A stretch of 43,137 nucleotides of DNA, from assembly GCA_029379225.1 (NCBI GenBank), contig JAQYWR010000060.1, positions 1 through 43,137 of the forward strand. Direction: 5' to 3'. Below the pieces are notes generated by a model, which saw only the letters and a list, made by a program, of their open reading frames with translations, was not told the origin of the DNA and ran no database searches. Shown here in pieces: positions 32,729 through 41,334 of this stretch. The translations under genes were made by a program, and so were the position numbers. Source of the stretch: Nostoc sp. S4. GTDB taxonomy: Bacteria > Cyanobacteriota > Cyanobacteriia > Cyanobacteriales > Nostocaceae. The number at the start of each line of letters is the position of its first letter. The stretch's first letter is position 1.

Positions 32729-34471
32729 TCAAACTTGGATATCTGATTGTTCGTTATAGCGACGCGGTGTATAAACCCAAATATTACCATCACGGCGCTT
32801 GATAATTCGGGTTTTTGTGGAACCGACAAGAATAATTGTCCGCATATCGGCGGTAGTCGGTGTTAACTCCTCAAGTGTTATTACCTTCACAATTTGTCCT
32901 GGTCTGCCGAGATTTCGTGCTAAGACTACTGGCGTATCGCAAGTTCGATATTGCAACAAAATATTTCTCGCTTCTGCCAGTTGCCAAGTACGCTCTTTGG
33001 AAACAGGATTATAAAAAGCAATTACGAAATCAGCTTCGGCAGCAGCAGCAATTCGTTGGGCGATCGCCGACCAAGGTTTTAAGATGTCAGAAAGGGAAAT
33101 TGCACAAAAGTCATGCCCAAGCGGCGCACCAATCGCTGCTGCTGCTGCCTGCATAGCTGAAATGCCTGGTGCTACATAAATGTCGATACTGTCCCATTCG
33201 GGTTTAGGATAGCGATCGCATACTTCAAAAACTGCTGTTGCCATCGCATAGATACCAGGGTCGCCAGATGAAACCACAGCTACATATCGCCCAGATGCAG
33301 CTAAATCAAGCGCCATTTTTGCCCGTGCTTCTTCTTGGCGGTTGTCAGACTCATGCCGTTGCTTCCCATCTCCGAGAGAACCGATTAAATCTAAGTAAGT
33401 TTTGTAACCCACCAAATCAGTGGCCGATTTGAGTATTTCCTTGACTTCTCCAGACATCCACTCTTGACCGCCAGGGCCTGTGCCAATAATCGCTAGCCGT
33501 CCGCGTGGCTGACCAATGGTGTTGGGGTCGATTGGCTCTTGGGCAATGGCGATCGCTATGTGAGGAGAAGAAGATATAGGAGATGTGCCTGTGACGGCGA
33601 TCGCTGCGGCTTGAGCGGAGCTATAACCTTCAGAAAGCAGGTTTTCTAGCTGATTTGAGCTGAAAAAGCGAGCAGGCACTCTCAAGGCGCTAGCTACGGC
33701 GTGGATGGCGGGATCGGCAGCGGCAGTGATGGGTGCAAATATGCCTGCGACTGATGCAGTTGCTAGTGTAGCATCAGCTAATAGTTGCTGTACTAAAGTT
33801 ACTGGGTCTGTATAGGCAATGATGCCATCAATGGCGATCGCTATAGTTCCAGGATGATAGACAAGGCAATTGGGCGTAGGAGTCACTAAGTGTTCTGTAA
33901 CCTGAATGGTCAAATCTCCATTTGCATCTATAGGCAGTTTGCTATCGCTCAACCAAGGTGCTGTACCTTCTAGCTTGACTTGCGCCCCAGCGAGCAAATC
34001 TGAAATAAATTTTTTTGCATCGTCTGGGTTGGCTAAATGGTATCCGGGGGGAGGAGACAACAGCGCTGTGCCCAAACGTAAATCGCCTGTGGCGGTAATT
34101 GCAGGTTTGATCTCAAGCGCTTGAGCAATCCGGCGTGCCAAATTATTTACCCCAGCAAGTCCGCCCAACAGGGGGACAACAGCACTACCATCTTCAGCTA
34201 CAGCTAGCACTGGTGGTTCCTGTCGTTTGTCACAGAGCATCGGAGCTAGCGTCCTAATCAAAATACCAGCTGCACAAATGCCAATCAGCGGCGTTCCCTG
34301 AGCAAATAACTCCCGCAACGTCTCGCCAAAATTCTTGAAGCTGACATCGACTCCAGACGTGCGACCCTCTAAACCGTATAACGTCGTTCCTGGTAAGATG
34401 CTGATTATTTTGCGTGCTACTGCTACGCTATTTTGACCTAGTATTACAATGGCGGGTGCAACGTTCATCAT
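32729..34471 (-). CDS. cobJ: Bifunctional CbiG / precorrin-3B C17-methyltransferase (CobJ)
   Basis: A 580-aa fusion for corrin-ring synthesis. The N-terminal CbiG-like part (about 1-320) includes 'GQNSVAVARKIISILPGTTL', 'PLIGICAAGILIRTLAPML' and 'GSAVVPLLGGLAGVNNLARR'; it opens the delta-lactone ring in the pathway. The C-terminal SAM-dependent methylase (about 325-565) begins 'IIGTGPGGQEWMSGEVKEIL' and includes 'VVSSGDPGIYAMA' and 'APLGHDFCAISLSDILKPWS', as in CobJ/CbiH. The fusion is common in cyanobacteria. The frame is open upstream to 34615, but that would overlap the next gene. ATG 34471 gives 'MMNVAPAIVILGQ' and a 41-base gap. No other cobalamin gene is present. Confidence 0.93.
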   Translation of the reverse strand: MMNVAPAIVILGQNSVAVARKIISILPGTTLYGLEGRTSGVDVSFKNFGETLRELFAQGTPLIGICAAGILIRTLAPMLCDKRQEPPVLAVAEDGSAVVPLLGGLAGVNNLARRIAQALEIKPAITATGDLRLGTALLSPPPGYHLANPDDAKKFISDLLAGAQVKLEGTAPWLSDSKLPIDANGDLTIQVTEHLVTPTPNCLVYHPGTIAIAIDGIIAYTDPVTLVQQLLADATLATASVAGIFAPITAAADPAIHAVASALRVPARFFSSNQLENLLSEGYSSAQAAAIAVTGTSPISSSPHIAIAIAQEPIDPNTIGQPRGRLAIIGTGPGGQEWMSGEVKEILKSATDLVGYKTYLDLIGSLGDGKQRHESDNRQEEARAKMALDLAASGRYVAVVSSGDPGIYAMATAVFEVCDRYPKPEWDSIDIYVAPGISAMQAAAAAIGAPLGHDFCAISLSDILKPWSAIAQRIAAAAEADFVIAFYNPVSKERTWQLAEARNILLQYRTCDTPVVLARNLGRPGQIVKVITLEELTPTTADMRTIILVGSTKTRIIKRRDGNIWVYTPRRYNEQSDIQV

Positions 34472-34512
34472 TAATGAATTACAGATTAATTCAATTAGTA
34501 TTTTTACTCTTA

Positions 34513-35052
34513 CTAAAAACGTGGAATTGAAGATGGCAAGCCCACGCGCATAAATAATCTTGCAAATGCTTGAGAAAAGTGTTCTAAGTAAGGTGACTTT
34601 AATCGCCACCGACAATCTGTGTCTGTGGCGTATTTCAAAATATATTCGTAAGGTAAAGTGTATATTTCTCTAAAATTTACAACCAACGCTTCTCTATTAT
34701 TATCAGGGTTACTCGGCGATGCGAGTAGATGTAAACCCTCAATTCTACCCCCTAAAACCTCATTCCATTTGCCCTTTTTTACAAATGCTGGGTTCGCTTC
34801 CTCAAATTCTGAGATTGGGTAAATTGTACATACAACTACTTGACTGACCTTTTTGTTGTCCAGATCGCAACTTTGAGTTAAAACAATTAAATCTAATTCG
34901 TTTACTTCTACCTCTACTTCTTGAGTTTCATTGTCTTTTTTTCCAAAAGTTGTAGGGTCAAATAATGGTACTGGTAGGAGACACCCAGGCAAGTAATCAC
35001 CTTGCCTCAGAGTCGGTTCATAAACCTGCACCCAAAAAGGGTCTATCGTCAT
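34513..35052 (-). CDS. Unknown 179-aa protein of coupled cassette (gene 3)
   Basis: Not a family I can name. The protein starts 'MTIDPFWVQVYEPTLRQGDY' and contains 'LDLIVLTQSCDLDNKKVSQV', with an invariant-looking S-C-D core, then 'GGRIEGLHLLASPSNPD', 'NFREIYTLPYEYI' and 'WRLKSPYLEHFSQAFARLFM'. The terminal segment looks like an amphipathic helix. There is no signal peptide or membrane helix. Its ATG overlaps the stop codon of the 97-aa gene by 4 bases (35049-35052), so translation is coupled. It probably works with the two upstream products. Confidence 0.75.
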   Translation of the reverse strand: MTIDPFWVQVYEPTLRQGDYLPGCLLPVPLFDPTTFGKKDNETQEVEVEVNELDLIVLTQSCDLDNKKVSQVVVCTIYPISEFEEANPAFVKKGKWNEVLGGRIEGLHLLASPSNPDNNREALVVNFREIYTLPYEYILKYATDTDCRWRLKSPYLEHFSQAFARLFMRVGLPSSIPRF

Positions 35053-35342
35053 TCTTCGTCTAAAAGATACGGCAGAGGTTTTTTACGCCCTTTGAACTGG
35101 GCACGCATAACTACCCGCTCTGAGCGCTTTGGTGGAACTGGATTGTAATCTACTTCACCAATACTTTTAATATACTTTAGGTATTCTTTGAACTGAGTTA
35201 AAACTTGCAAAGCATTTTCAGTTACCTCTGCTATCTTTCGTCCTTCTGGACTTTGCAACACAGAGGTAGTTCTACGCTCAAGTACAATTAACCTGGGTTG
35301 AGTTGAAGTGTCATTAGGACGTAGAGGGGTTATTGTAGCCAT
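35049..35342 (-). CDS. Unknown 97-aa protein of coupled cassette (gene 2)
   Basis: A small basic protein with no recognised family. The N-terminal half is polar ('MATITPLRPNDTSTQPRLIV', then 'LERRTTSVLQSPEGRKIAEV'). A helix 'LQVLTQFKEYLKYIKSIGEV' follows, then a basic tail 'RVVMRAQFKGRKKPLPYLLD'. It sits between the TIGR04255-like gene, whose stop codon shares one base with this start (TAATG at 35342), and the 179-aa gene, with which it overlaps by 4 bases. Such tight packing suggests a subunit or adaptor made in fixed ratio with its neighbours. Confidence 0.7.
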   Translation of the reverse strand: MATITPLRPNDTSTQPRLIVLERRTTSVLQSPEGRKIAEVTENALQVLTQFKEYLKYIKSIGEVDYNPVPPKRSERVVMRAQFKGRKKPLPYLLDEE

Positions 35343-36079
35343 TAGTTAATCAACTCCCTTGTGTGTTCTGTAATGCAAGCTTCAAAAGCTTTGTTCTTTT
35401 GTTCATGCATTTGTTCTACAATCTCCCAAAGTTCTATTTCATCTTTGGGAATATCCTGTTCCAGAAACAGGTCTAAATCCAACAGTATAGAAATAAAATC
35501 AGGTGTTGGAGGAGGAACTAATGCTTGATTGAGAACAAGCATTGCTGCTAATTTCTCTTGAGGAATTTGTAGCTGCATAAAGTAGCCACTTATTCCTTGT
35601 GGCAGGTCAGAAGAAACTTCAGGAAATGTCCTTAAGTAATTTTTTAGGTCACCAACAGGTAGGGGAATATCCAGTCTGTTAATGTATCTCACTGCTAACC
35701 GAGTAATGGCTTCTGGATGTGTCAACGACCGATAGATACTCCACAGTCGCTTTGCTTCATCCCGAAATGTTTCCCAGCAGTCGTAGGGAGCAAGCCGACT
35801 GAAGGTGAAGCCGTCTAAACGCACTTGCAGAATCTGTTTTTGATCGTCACTGAAGACTCTATAACCGATTAGAGATTGGCTTGCTGTTGCTCCAACGCTA
35901 GCACCAGCAATCATTTGCCCCTGAAACACAAGCATTTCTTCAGTTTTGCGGTACTCTGTTTGAATGCTTGAGTACACCTGCACCAAAATATCAAGTTTAA
36001 CTTCTTGTGGAAGTTGAACTTCTATATCAATCAACGCTTCAGTGATTGGGGCGCGTGAGTAGTGTTTTCGTACTTGCAT
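35342..36079 (-). CDS. TIGR04255-like protein, first gene of coupled cassette
   Basis: A 245-aa protein. The start 'MQVRKHYSRAPITEALIDIE', 'GYRVFSDDQKQILQVRLDGF' followed by 'TFSRLAPYDCWE', and 'ITRLAVRYINRLDIPL' match the sporadically distributed TIGR04255 family as I remember it; its function is unknown. There is no membrane helix or signal peptide. It begins a three-gene set with stop/start overlaps of 1 and 4 bases. The patchy family distribution and the fixed partners make a conflict or stress-related module possible, but nothing here shows an enzymatic active site. Confidence 0.75.
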   Translation of the reverse strand: MQVRKHYSRAPITEALIDIEVQLPQEVKLDILVQVYSSIQTEYRKTEEMLVFQGQMIAGASVGATASQSLIGYRVFSDDQKQILQVRLDGFTFSRLAPYDCWETFRDEAKRLWSIYRSLTHPEAITRLAVRYINRLDIPLPVGDLKNYLRTFPEVSSDLPQGISGYFMQLQIPQEKLAAMLVLNQALVPPPTPDFISILLDLDLFLEQDIPKDEIELWEIVEQMHEQKNKAFEACITEHTRELIN

Positions 36080-36223
36080 ACTAATTATCGTAAACTGCCT
36101 GTGTTAACAGGGGCAATGTAAATTACAGTGCCTTTACAATATCCTCAGCTTGTTTGACGTGCATTTGATCTAATAAAAGTTTCAACAAATAATAATTTGA
36201 AGTGGGGAGTGAGGAGAGATGAA

Positions 36224-36286
36224 GGAGTGTGGAAAGTGTAAGCAGGTGGGAAGCTTTTCTAAATCTCCCCACCTCTGTGACACTCC
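36224..36286 (-). terminator. Long hairpin between the 131-aa gene and the cassette
   Basis: Two nested perfect stems: GGAGTGT (36224-36230) with ACACTCC (36280-36286), and AGGTGGG (36244-36250) with CCCACCT (36268-36274). It lies just downstream of the stop codon of the 131-aa gene (36301) and about 145 bases upstream of the cassette's first ATG. It may be a terminator or mRNA-stabilising structure; there is no T-run. Confidence 0.5.
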
Positions 36287-36300
36287 CTGTTTGCCAAATA

Positions 36301-36690
36301 TCAATTAGCTTTACGCTCTTTGAGTACTTGGTCTAGCAAGTTTCGTGCAGGTTGCGCTTTAGCCAACGCTGCTTGATGGTCGCTGTAAGCACGAACGAGG
36401 CGAGAAAGACTGCTCACACCTGCCTTGAGTTGCTCAAGTTCTTCACCACTAACTAATTCTCCATCAAGCATCCGCCCAATCAAAGGTTTAATGTCGCCCA
36501 CTTCTTGGCGAACTTTTTGGAGCTTTTCTAGAGAACTCAGTAAGGTTTTTAATGAGTTCAAGATATCATCAATATCTTGGCCATCTTCTATTGGTTCAAG
36601 CTCCTCTTCAATTGTTACCGTATCTTTGTCTGAAATTGTAGGCAATTCCTGTGCAGAAGTTTCATTTTTAACTCCATTTGACCGTGGCAT
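36301..36690 (-). CDS. Unknown helical 129-aa protein
   Basis: An acidic N-terminal half ('TVTIEEELEPIEDGQDIDDI') is followed by long helices with heptad character ('LNSLKTLLSSLEKLQKVRQE', 'LEQLKAGVSSLSRLVRAYSD'), probably a coiled coil. There is no signal peptide. I chose ATG 36690 ('MPRSNGVKN') because GAGGA lies at a good distance; ATG 36696 is only a few bases from it. No family is recognised. It is upstream of the TIGR04255-like cassette on the same strand, separated by a hairpin. Confidence 0.6.
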   Translation of the reverse strand: MPRSNGVKNETSAQELPTISDKDTVTIEEELEPIEDGQDIDDILNSLKTLLSSLEKLQKVRQEVGDIKPLIGRMLDGELVSGEELEQLKAGVSSLSRLVRAYSDHQAALAKAQPARNLLDQVLKERKAN

Positions 36691-36826
36691 CAACATTTCC
36701 TCAAGGAATTTTTCTTAGTGTATCGCTTATTTTAAGTTTCTCAAGAGATTATTGTTATAATTCGTTAAATAAGTAATTATGAAAATTCAACTGTATGTGA
36801 ATTAAAAAATTATCTATAATTGTACA

Positions 36827-37264
36827 TTATTTACAGTGTTGTTGAAGAAGAGATATAGCCAATTCAAAACTATTAGGTTGAGTTTGTACTGCATAAGCTT
36901 CTCTTTCTAAATCTTGCCTGTGGACATCGGGATAGTGCATAAAAAATGGTCGAGCATAATTAATAGGCTGAATCTTTAAACCTAAAGTTTTTATCTTTCC
37001 TTTTCCTGCACATACTTGTGCAGCATGAACAGCTTCGTGAGTTAGAGTTTGAGTACTAATATTTAGCTCAAAGACTACTGGATTAATCCAAATTTTTTTA
37101 CTAGCTTCTTGTAATAAACCATAAGCGCCTCGCTTTGGTGGTAGTTGAATTATTACCTGAAATCCAAATTTTTTTAATTTATTTTTTAAATCAATAAATT
37201 TTTTGTCTGGATAAGGTAATTGAGCAGTTAATAAGAAAGAAGTTAATAGTAAAGTTGGTATCAT
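36827..37264 (-). CDS. Small exported HExxH metallopeptidase-like protein
   Basis: A 145-aa protein with a short signal peptide ('MIPTLLLTSFLLTAQLPYPD'). The zinc motif HEAVH is at 76-80 inside 'TQTLTHEAVHAAQVC'. A downstream glutamate in 'LEREAYAVQTQP' (about 122) could be the third metal ligand, giving the minimal zincin layout HExxH...E. This is much smaller than most secreted metalloproteases, so it may be a specialised peptidase or an inactive binding protein. It has no operon partner that I can define. Confidence 0.7.
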   Translation of the reverse strand: MIPTLLLTSFLLTAQLPYPDKKFIDLKNKLKKFGFQVIIQLPPKRGAYGLLQEASKKIWINPVVFELNISTQTLTHEAVHAAQVCAGKGKIKTLGLKIQPINYARPFFMHYPDVHRQDLEREAYAVQTQPNSFELAISLLQQHCK

Positions 37265-37652
37265 AAAAATGTGTATTGCCTTCCAACTGAGCCATAATAT
37301 TTAAAATTATGTCCGCTTAATTAAGCATAATAATAATATAGGACTACTATTTGATTTTTGAAAAGATATGTAGTGGCGTGGTAAGGCTAAAATGTTGCAA
37401 AAAATTGTAATGCCAGATTACATTGTGCTGTCGAGGGTTTGCTGATTTCTCTAATTGTCCAATAACTGTTTTTTGACTACACTTGTTTCTCAGTCTATTA
37501 TTTTACCATTCTATCAATGCGTAAGTCCTATCCTATATAAAATTGAATTTTTACTTTTACCTTAGTTAGTACAGCAGACGAGTAAATAAACCACCCATTT
37601 TAAATCAATAAAACCCTTATAGTATAGTAATTACGAATTACGTCCAGCAGTA
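37265..37652. other. Intergenic region with two repeat-element ends
   Basis: No gene is seen. 37337-37364 (TATAGGACTACTATTTGATT and on) matches 25 of 28 bases of the right end of the element at 1-129, read outward. 37517-37531 (ATGCGTAAGTCCTAT) matches an end of the element at 22982-23160. Each appears as a single end without its partner, so these are relics or composites. Confidence 0.6.
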
Positions 37653-38024
37653 CTAAGTTGTTTTAATATGTCGAAGAAACTCAATATTCAAATCTAGCTT
37701 TGTTCCTAACCATAATGAACGATCCGCGTGGTCTGCCACATCGTCACCTGTTTCAGGATGGACGAGAATATCTAAACCTTGACGATTGAGCATTAACCAG
37801 GGGACAACTTTATCAAACTGATTCGGTAAGAAAGCAACTTGATACATTGCTTTTGGGTGAGGGCCGATGGGCTTGTCAAACCAGCGTCCAAGCTTCACAT
37901 CAAATCTAGCACCCAATTCTTCACGTACATAGGCGGCGACATCCCGAGTCGTAATATCAAAGTAGACGTGAGCGTGAAAACCAGTGATTTCGATAGTGTT
38001 TTCTTCCATCTTTCCTAGATCCAC
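37653..38024 (-). CDS. DOPA 4,5-dioxygenase-like protein
   Basis: A 123-aa protein of the DOPA-dioxygenase family: 'ITGFHAHVYFDITTRDVAAY' with the conserved H-x-H, 'PIGPHPKAMYQVAF', and 'WLMLNRQGLDILVHPETGDD' followed by 'DHADRSLWLG'. The conserved histidines expected for a metal site are present. Family members open aromatic rings in some fungi, but bacterial ones are mostly uncharacterised. A second start 'MEENTIEITG' five codons later is possible. Confidence 0.85.
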   Translation of the reverse strand: MDLGKMEENTIEITGFHAHVYFDITTRDVAAYVREELGARFDVKLGRWFDKPIGPHPKAMYQVAFLPNQFDKVVPWLMLNRQGLDILVHPETGDDVADHADRSLWLGTKLDLNIEFLRHIKTT

Positions 38025-38238
38025 TTTTGGCTCTCAACTCTAATTTTAGGTAGTATACTTTTTATTACTTAAAAAGCGTTGACGTTAGCGTATTCTCTAG
38101 TAGAGAAGCCCGCTGTAAACATCGGTCTTTACTTAATACCGTGCAGTTAACGCTACGTTTCCCTAATAATCATGTCTAAAAATAGCTATAACACACAAAT
38201 TAGTTGTAGGAGCGTACAGTTATACACCCCTAACTATA

Positions 38239-38492
38239 TATAGCAGTCAGATTTGATTCATGAACTTACCTGTGTAGGTAGGTAATATCATGTGAGCGAA
38301 GCAATCACAAGGTCTTGTGTGATTGCTTCTCTTACGAGACGCTCAGCGAACGCTACACTTCGTTGCGCTCGCAATGATATTTTATAAGCAATCAACCGAC
38401 ATAACATAAGAGGCAAAAGGTACTCTTGTAAGAGGGTTATAGAAGATTAAAATGTGGGGAGTTTCTTCACGCAATCAAATAGGATTGCTATA
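38239..38492. mobile_element. MITE-like inverted-repeat element, copy 2
   Basis: The left end TATAGCAGTCAGATTTGATT (38239 on) and the reverse complement of the right end, TATAGCAATCCTATTTGATT (from 38492), form terminal inverted repeats of about 26-30 bases. The left end is closely similar to positions 1-40 of the window. The 254-bp element encodes nothing. It contains a perfect 12-bp hairpin (GAAGCAATCACA at 38298-38309 with TGTGATTGCTTC at 38318-38329) and a small dispersed repeat. The rest of 38025-38604 has no gene. Confidence 0.7.
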
Positions 38493-38604
38493 TCTCTATC
38501 AACTACTTTCTAAAATACTACAAGTCTTATGATAGTTGAAATGAAATCCACACAAAAGAAAAGTTTCTAAATATGGTTAGCTATCACTTGTGCAATGTTC
38601 GTAC

Positions 38605-39141
38605 TTAGTTCACGCCTGAAGTACTTGTATTTTCTTTTATAAGTTCATCTTTTTTATCGATAACTGAAAGATGCACAATATGTACTGAACAAGGAGCATG
38701 GTGAAGGACGTAGTTACTCACACTACCGAGAAATAATTCGGTTAGCCCAGAGCGACCGCGACGCCCCATAATAATTAAGTCAGCGCCATAACTACGGGCT
38801 GTCTCACAAATAAGGCGACCAGGATTGCCAATATTTTGAGTAAATTCCGTAGTCAGACTTGCTGTATTCCCTTGGGCACAGAAAGATTGCAACATCTGGA
38901 TACCTTGATTTTTAAGAGTATCCCACTGCTGCTGGTATAACTCGAAGTTTTGAGTACTCAATTCTGGGTAGTAGTCAAAATTTGACATGAAAGGTACGTA
39001 AGGACTACCATCTTCTTCTGGTGATAGGACATGCAATAGCATCAAGTTAGCTTGTGTTAACTTTGCTAAACCCAATGCTTGGTCAAAAACCTTTTGCTTT
39101 ATTTCCGAGCGATCTAATGCAACTAAAATCTTTTTAAACAT
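38605..39141 (-). CDS. Universal stress protein (UspA family)
   Basis: A 178-aa single-domain Usp. It starts 'MFKKILVALDRSEIKQKVFD' and has the nucleotide-binding signature 'GADLIIMGRRGRSGLTELFL', then 'GSVSNYVLHHAPCSVHIV', so it should bind ATP. The start is decided by a strong GGAGGT seven bases upstream of ATG 39141; the longer frame to 39207 lacks this. It may help cells under stress or bind a partner protein. It is monocistronic. Confidence 0.92.
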   Translation of the reverse strand: MFKKILVALDRSEIKQKVFDQALGLAKLTQANLMLLHVLSPEEDGSPYVPFMSNFDYYPELSTQNFELYQQQWDTLKNQGIQMLQSFCAQGNTASLTTEFTQNIGNPGRLICETARSYGADLIIMGRRGRSGLTELFLGSVSNYVLHHAPCSVHIVHLSVIDKKDELIKENTSTSGVN

Positions 39142-39601
39142 ATAGACCTCCATTTCTATTGCTAATTGCTCTTTACAAGTTCGGATTTGCAGATGCTGGA
39201 TTGTCAAAAATGAGCAATCCCTTTACTATGTTTGGTGACAGTTTACACTATTTTCAATAACTGTGGAGTAGTGACACTACATCAGTTGCAATCAAGCAAC
39301 TTGTGCCAGGTGTCAATCTAGCAACTTTTGAATTTTAAATTTCTGAAACGCCCTAGTCTTATAGTTTTATTTATAGATTTATCTTATAAATTAGAATACG
39401 ATTTTTACATAAGTTTTACTAGTCATCCTCAAACAGTAATAAATTGAGTCATATTTTTGCAGAATGCAGAAAACTACGTATCTAAGTATAAATTTATTCT
39501 TTATAGTTTTATACTCGGTAAATCATCTGTATCTGGCTAATTTTTCAACATAGGAGTCTGAATTTTTCCTGCAAGCGAAGTATTGACTTGACTTTAATAT
39601 T
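39142..39601. other. Intergenic region between divergent genes
   Basis: No gene is seen. A direct repeat ATC[AT]AGCAACTT occurs at 39291-39302 and 39316-39327, 25 bp apart, on the side of the universal stress gene. The region is otherwise AT-rich. Confidence 0.45.
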
Positions 39602-39630
39602 TTGACAAACTAATAGTTAGTTAATCTAAT
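39602..39630 (+). promoter_or_regulatory. Promoter of the efflux operon with palindrome in the spacer
   Basis: TTGACA (39602-39607), a 17-bp spacer and TCTAAT (39625-39630) fit a sigma-70 promoter. AACTAATAGTTAGTT (39608-39622), a palindrome with perfect 6-bp arms and a three-base centre, fills the spacer. This is the natural place for the operator of the MarR protein encoded in the operon. The GTG start follows at 39653. Confidence 0.6.
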
Positions 39631-39652
39631 AAAATTAAGTGCATCGAAACTT

Positions 39653-40504
39653 GTGACAATACTTACAGGAAAAATTAATCGCTCGCAACCACCTAGCGAG
39701 TCAAAATCAGTGATTTTAGAAACTCAGGGACTGACACGCCGTTTTGGCAAGTTAACTGCTGTTAATAACCTGAGTATATCTGTGGAACAAGGTGAAGTAT
39801 TTGGGCTGCTCGGGCCGAATGGGGCAGGCAAAAGTACAGTGATTAAAATGCTGACAACCTTACTGCCTATTAGTGCAGGGAGAGCAATCTTAGCTGGCTA
39901 TGATGTGACTCGTCAATCCGATCCTGTGAGACGCGTTATCGGCTATGTGCCCCAAGCACTGTCTGCTGATGGTAGCCTTACGGGTTACGAAAATCTGTTA
40001 ATCTTTGCCAAGCTGTATGAAATACCAACAAAAAAACGCGATCGCTGCATCCGTGAAATTCTAGAGTATATGGGTTTGCAAGATGCAGCCAGGCGGTTAG
40101 TACGAACCTACTCTGGTGGGATGATCCGCAAGCTGGAAATTGCCCAATCGATTTTGCATCAACCCCAAATTTTATTTCTAGATGAGCCGACTGTCGGACT
40201 AGACCCCATCGCCCGCACTCAAGTATGGCAGCTTGTGCTACGACTTTGTGCTGATTACGGCACAACTATATTTTTAACAACCCACTTTTTAGAAGAAGCG
40301 GACAGTCTTTGTAGCCGAGTAGCGATTATGCAACAAGGCGAAGTCGTGACCACAGGCGCACCAAGCGACTTAAAAGCCTCTTTGGGTAAACCTAACGCAA
40401 CTTTGGATGATGTCTTTATTCACTACACAGGCGACCAGTTAACATCAGGAGTAGACTACCGTGACACAGCAAGAACCAGACGCACTGCTCAACGGTTGGG
40501 TTAA
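39653..40504 (+). CDS. ABC transporter ATP-binding protein (drug-resistance type)
   Basis: A 283-aa ATPase of the DrrA/CcmA-like type. Walker A 'GPNGAGKST' is at 54-62, the Q-loop 'GYVPQALSAD', signature 'YSGGM' at 153-157 (a common variant of LSGGQ), Walker B 'ILFLDEPTVGLDP', and switch 'TTHFLEEAD'. It starts at GTG 39653 close to its promoter. Its last 44 bases overlap the next gene, so the pump subunits are coupled. It probably powers export of drugs, lipids or polyketides by the ABC-2 permease. Confidence 0.92.
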   Translation: MTILTGKINRSQPPSESKSVILETQGLTRRFGKLTAVNNLSISVEQGEVFGLLGPNGAGKSTVIKMLTTLLPISAGRAILAGYDVTRQSDPVRRVIGYVPQALSADGSLTGYENLLIFAKLYEIPTKKRDRCIREILEYMGLQDAARRLVRTYSGGMIRKLEIAQSILHQPQILFLDEPTVGLDPIARTQVWQLVLRLCADYGTTIFLTTHFLEEADSLCSRVAIMQQGEVVTTGAPSDLKASLGKPNATLDDVFIHYTGDQLTSGVDYRDTARTRRTAQRLG

Positions 40505-41315
40505 GGTACAACCTACTCGCCGAGCTAATTTCATCTCTGCATTTTTCGAGCTAATTACCAAAACCATAGCGATCGCTGAATTGGAAGTGCGTAAACTACG
40601 CCACGATCCCACTGATTTAATAGTTCGAGCTGTGCAACCAGCTTTATGGTTGCTAATTTTTGGGCAAGTTTTCTCCCGGACTCGCGCCATTCCTACGGGA
40701 AACGTACCTTATTTAGATTTCATCTCTGCTGGGATTCTGGCTCAGAGTGTCCTCTTTGTGGCAATTTTCACTGGTGGGATAACGTTGATTTGGGAGCGAG
40801 ATTTAGGAATTGTGCATAAATTTTTAGCTAGTCCTACACCCCGTATGGCAATGGTTTTGGGCAAAGCACTGGCGTGTGGAGTGCGGTGCTTATCACAGGT
40901 AGTAGTCATTTACGGATTAACATTTTTATTAGGTGTTAAACTCAATCTCCATCCCCTAGCGATTCTGCAAGTGCTAGTGTTGGTGTTGCTAGCGGCGGCT
41001 TGCTTTTGTCTGTTTTCATTAATTATTGGCTGTTTGGTGAAAACACGAGAACGGATGACGGGTATTGGGCAGTTGTTAACGATGCCTTTGTTTTTTGCTA
41101 GCAATGCTATCTATCCCATTTCCTTGATGCCCAATTGGTTAAAATTCCTTTCCCATTTAAATCCTTTGACTTATGAGGTTGATGGCTTACGCGGCACCAT
41201 GCTGTTCAGAGGCACTAGCATCTATGGCTTTGGTCTGGATTGTACAATTCTCTTATTAACATTAATAATCTTAGCCATCATTAGTGGACGACTTTATCCA
41301 CGGGTGGCGATGTAA
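40461..41315 (+). CDS. ABC-2 type transporter permease
   Basis: A 284-aa membrane protein with six predicted helices: about 57-75, 92-115 ('FISAGILAQSVLFVAIFTGG'), 140-163, 172-195, 205-222 and 255-275. It has the ABC-2 layout, including 'SNAIYPISLMPNWLKFLSHL' and 'NPLTYEVDGLRG'. The start is GTG 40461 with GGAG about ten bases upstream, inside the ATPase gene. It forms the exporter with the preceding ATPase. Confidence 0.92.
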   Translation: MTQQEPDALLNGWVKVQPTRRANFISAFFELITKTIAIAELEVRKLRHDPTDLIVRAVQPALWLLIFGQVFSRTRAIPTGNVPYLDFISAGILAQSVLFVAIFTGGITLIWERDLGIVHKFLASPTPRMAMVLGKALACGVRCLSQVVVIYGLTFLLGVKLNLHPLAILQVLVLVLLAAACFCLFSLIIGCLVKTRERMTGIGQLLTMPLFFASNAIYPISLMPNWLKFLSHLNPLTYEVDGLRGTMLFRGTSIYGFGLDCTILLLTLIILAIISGRLYPRVAM

Positions 41316-41334
41316 TCAGGAGAACAACAATCCC

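Noticed and set aside
34472..34615. 48-residue N-terminal extension of the CbiG/CobJ protein
   Set aside because: It would overlap the downstream end of the 179-aa gene, and the conserved CbiG start is at 'MMNVAPAIVILGQ'.
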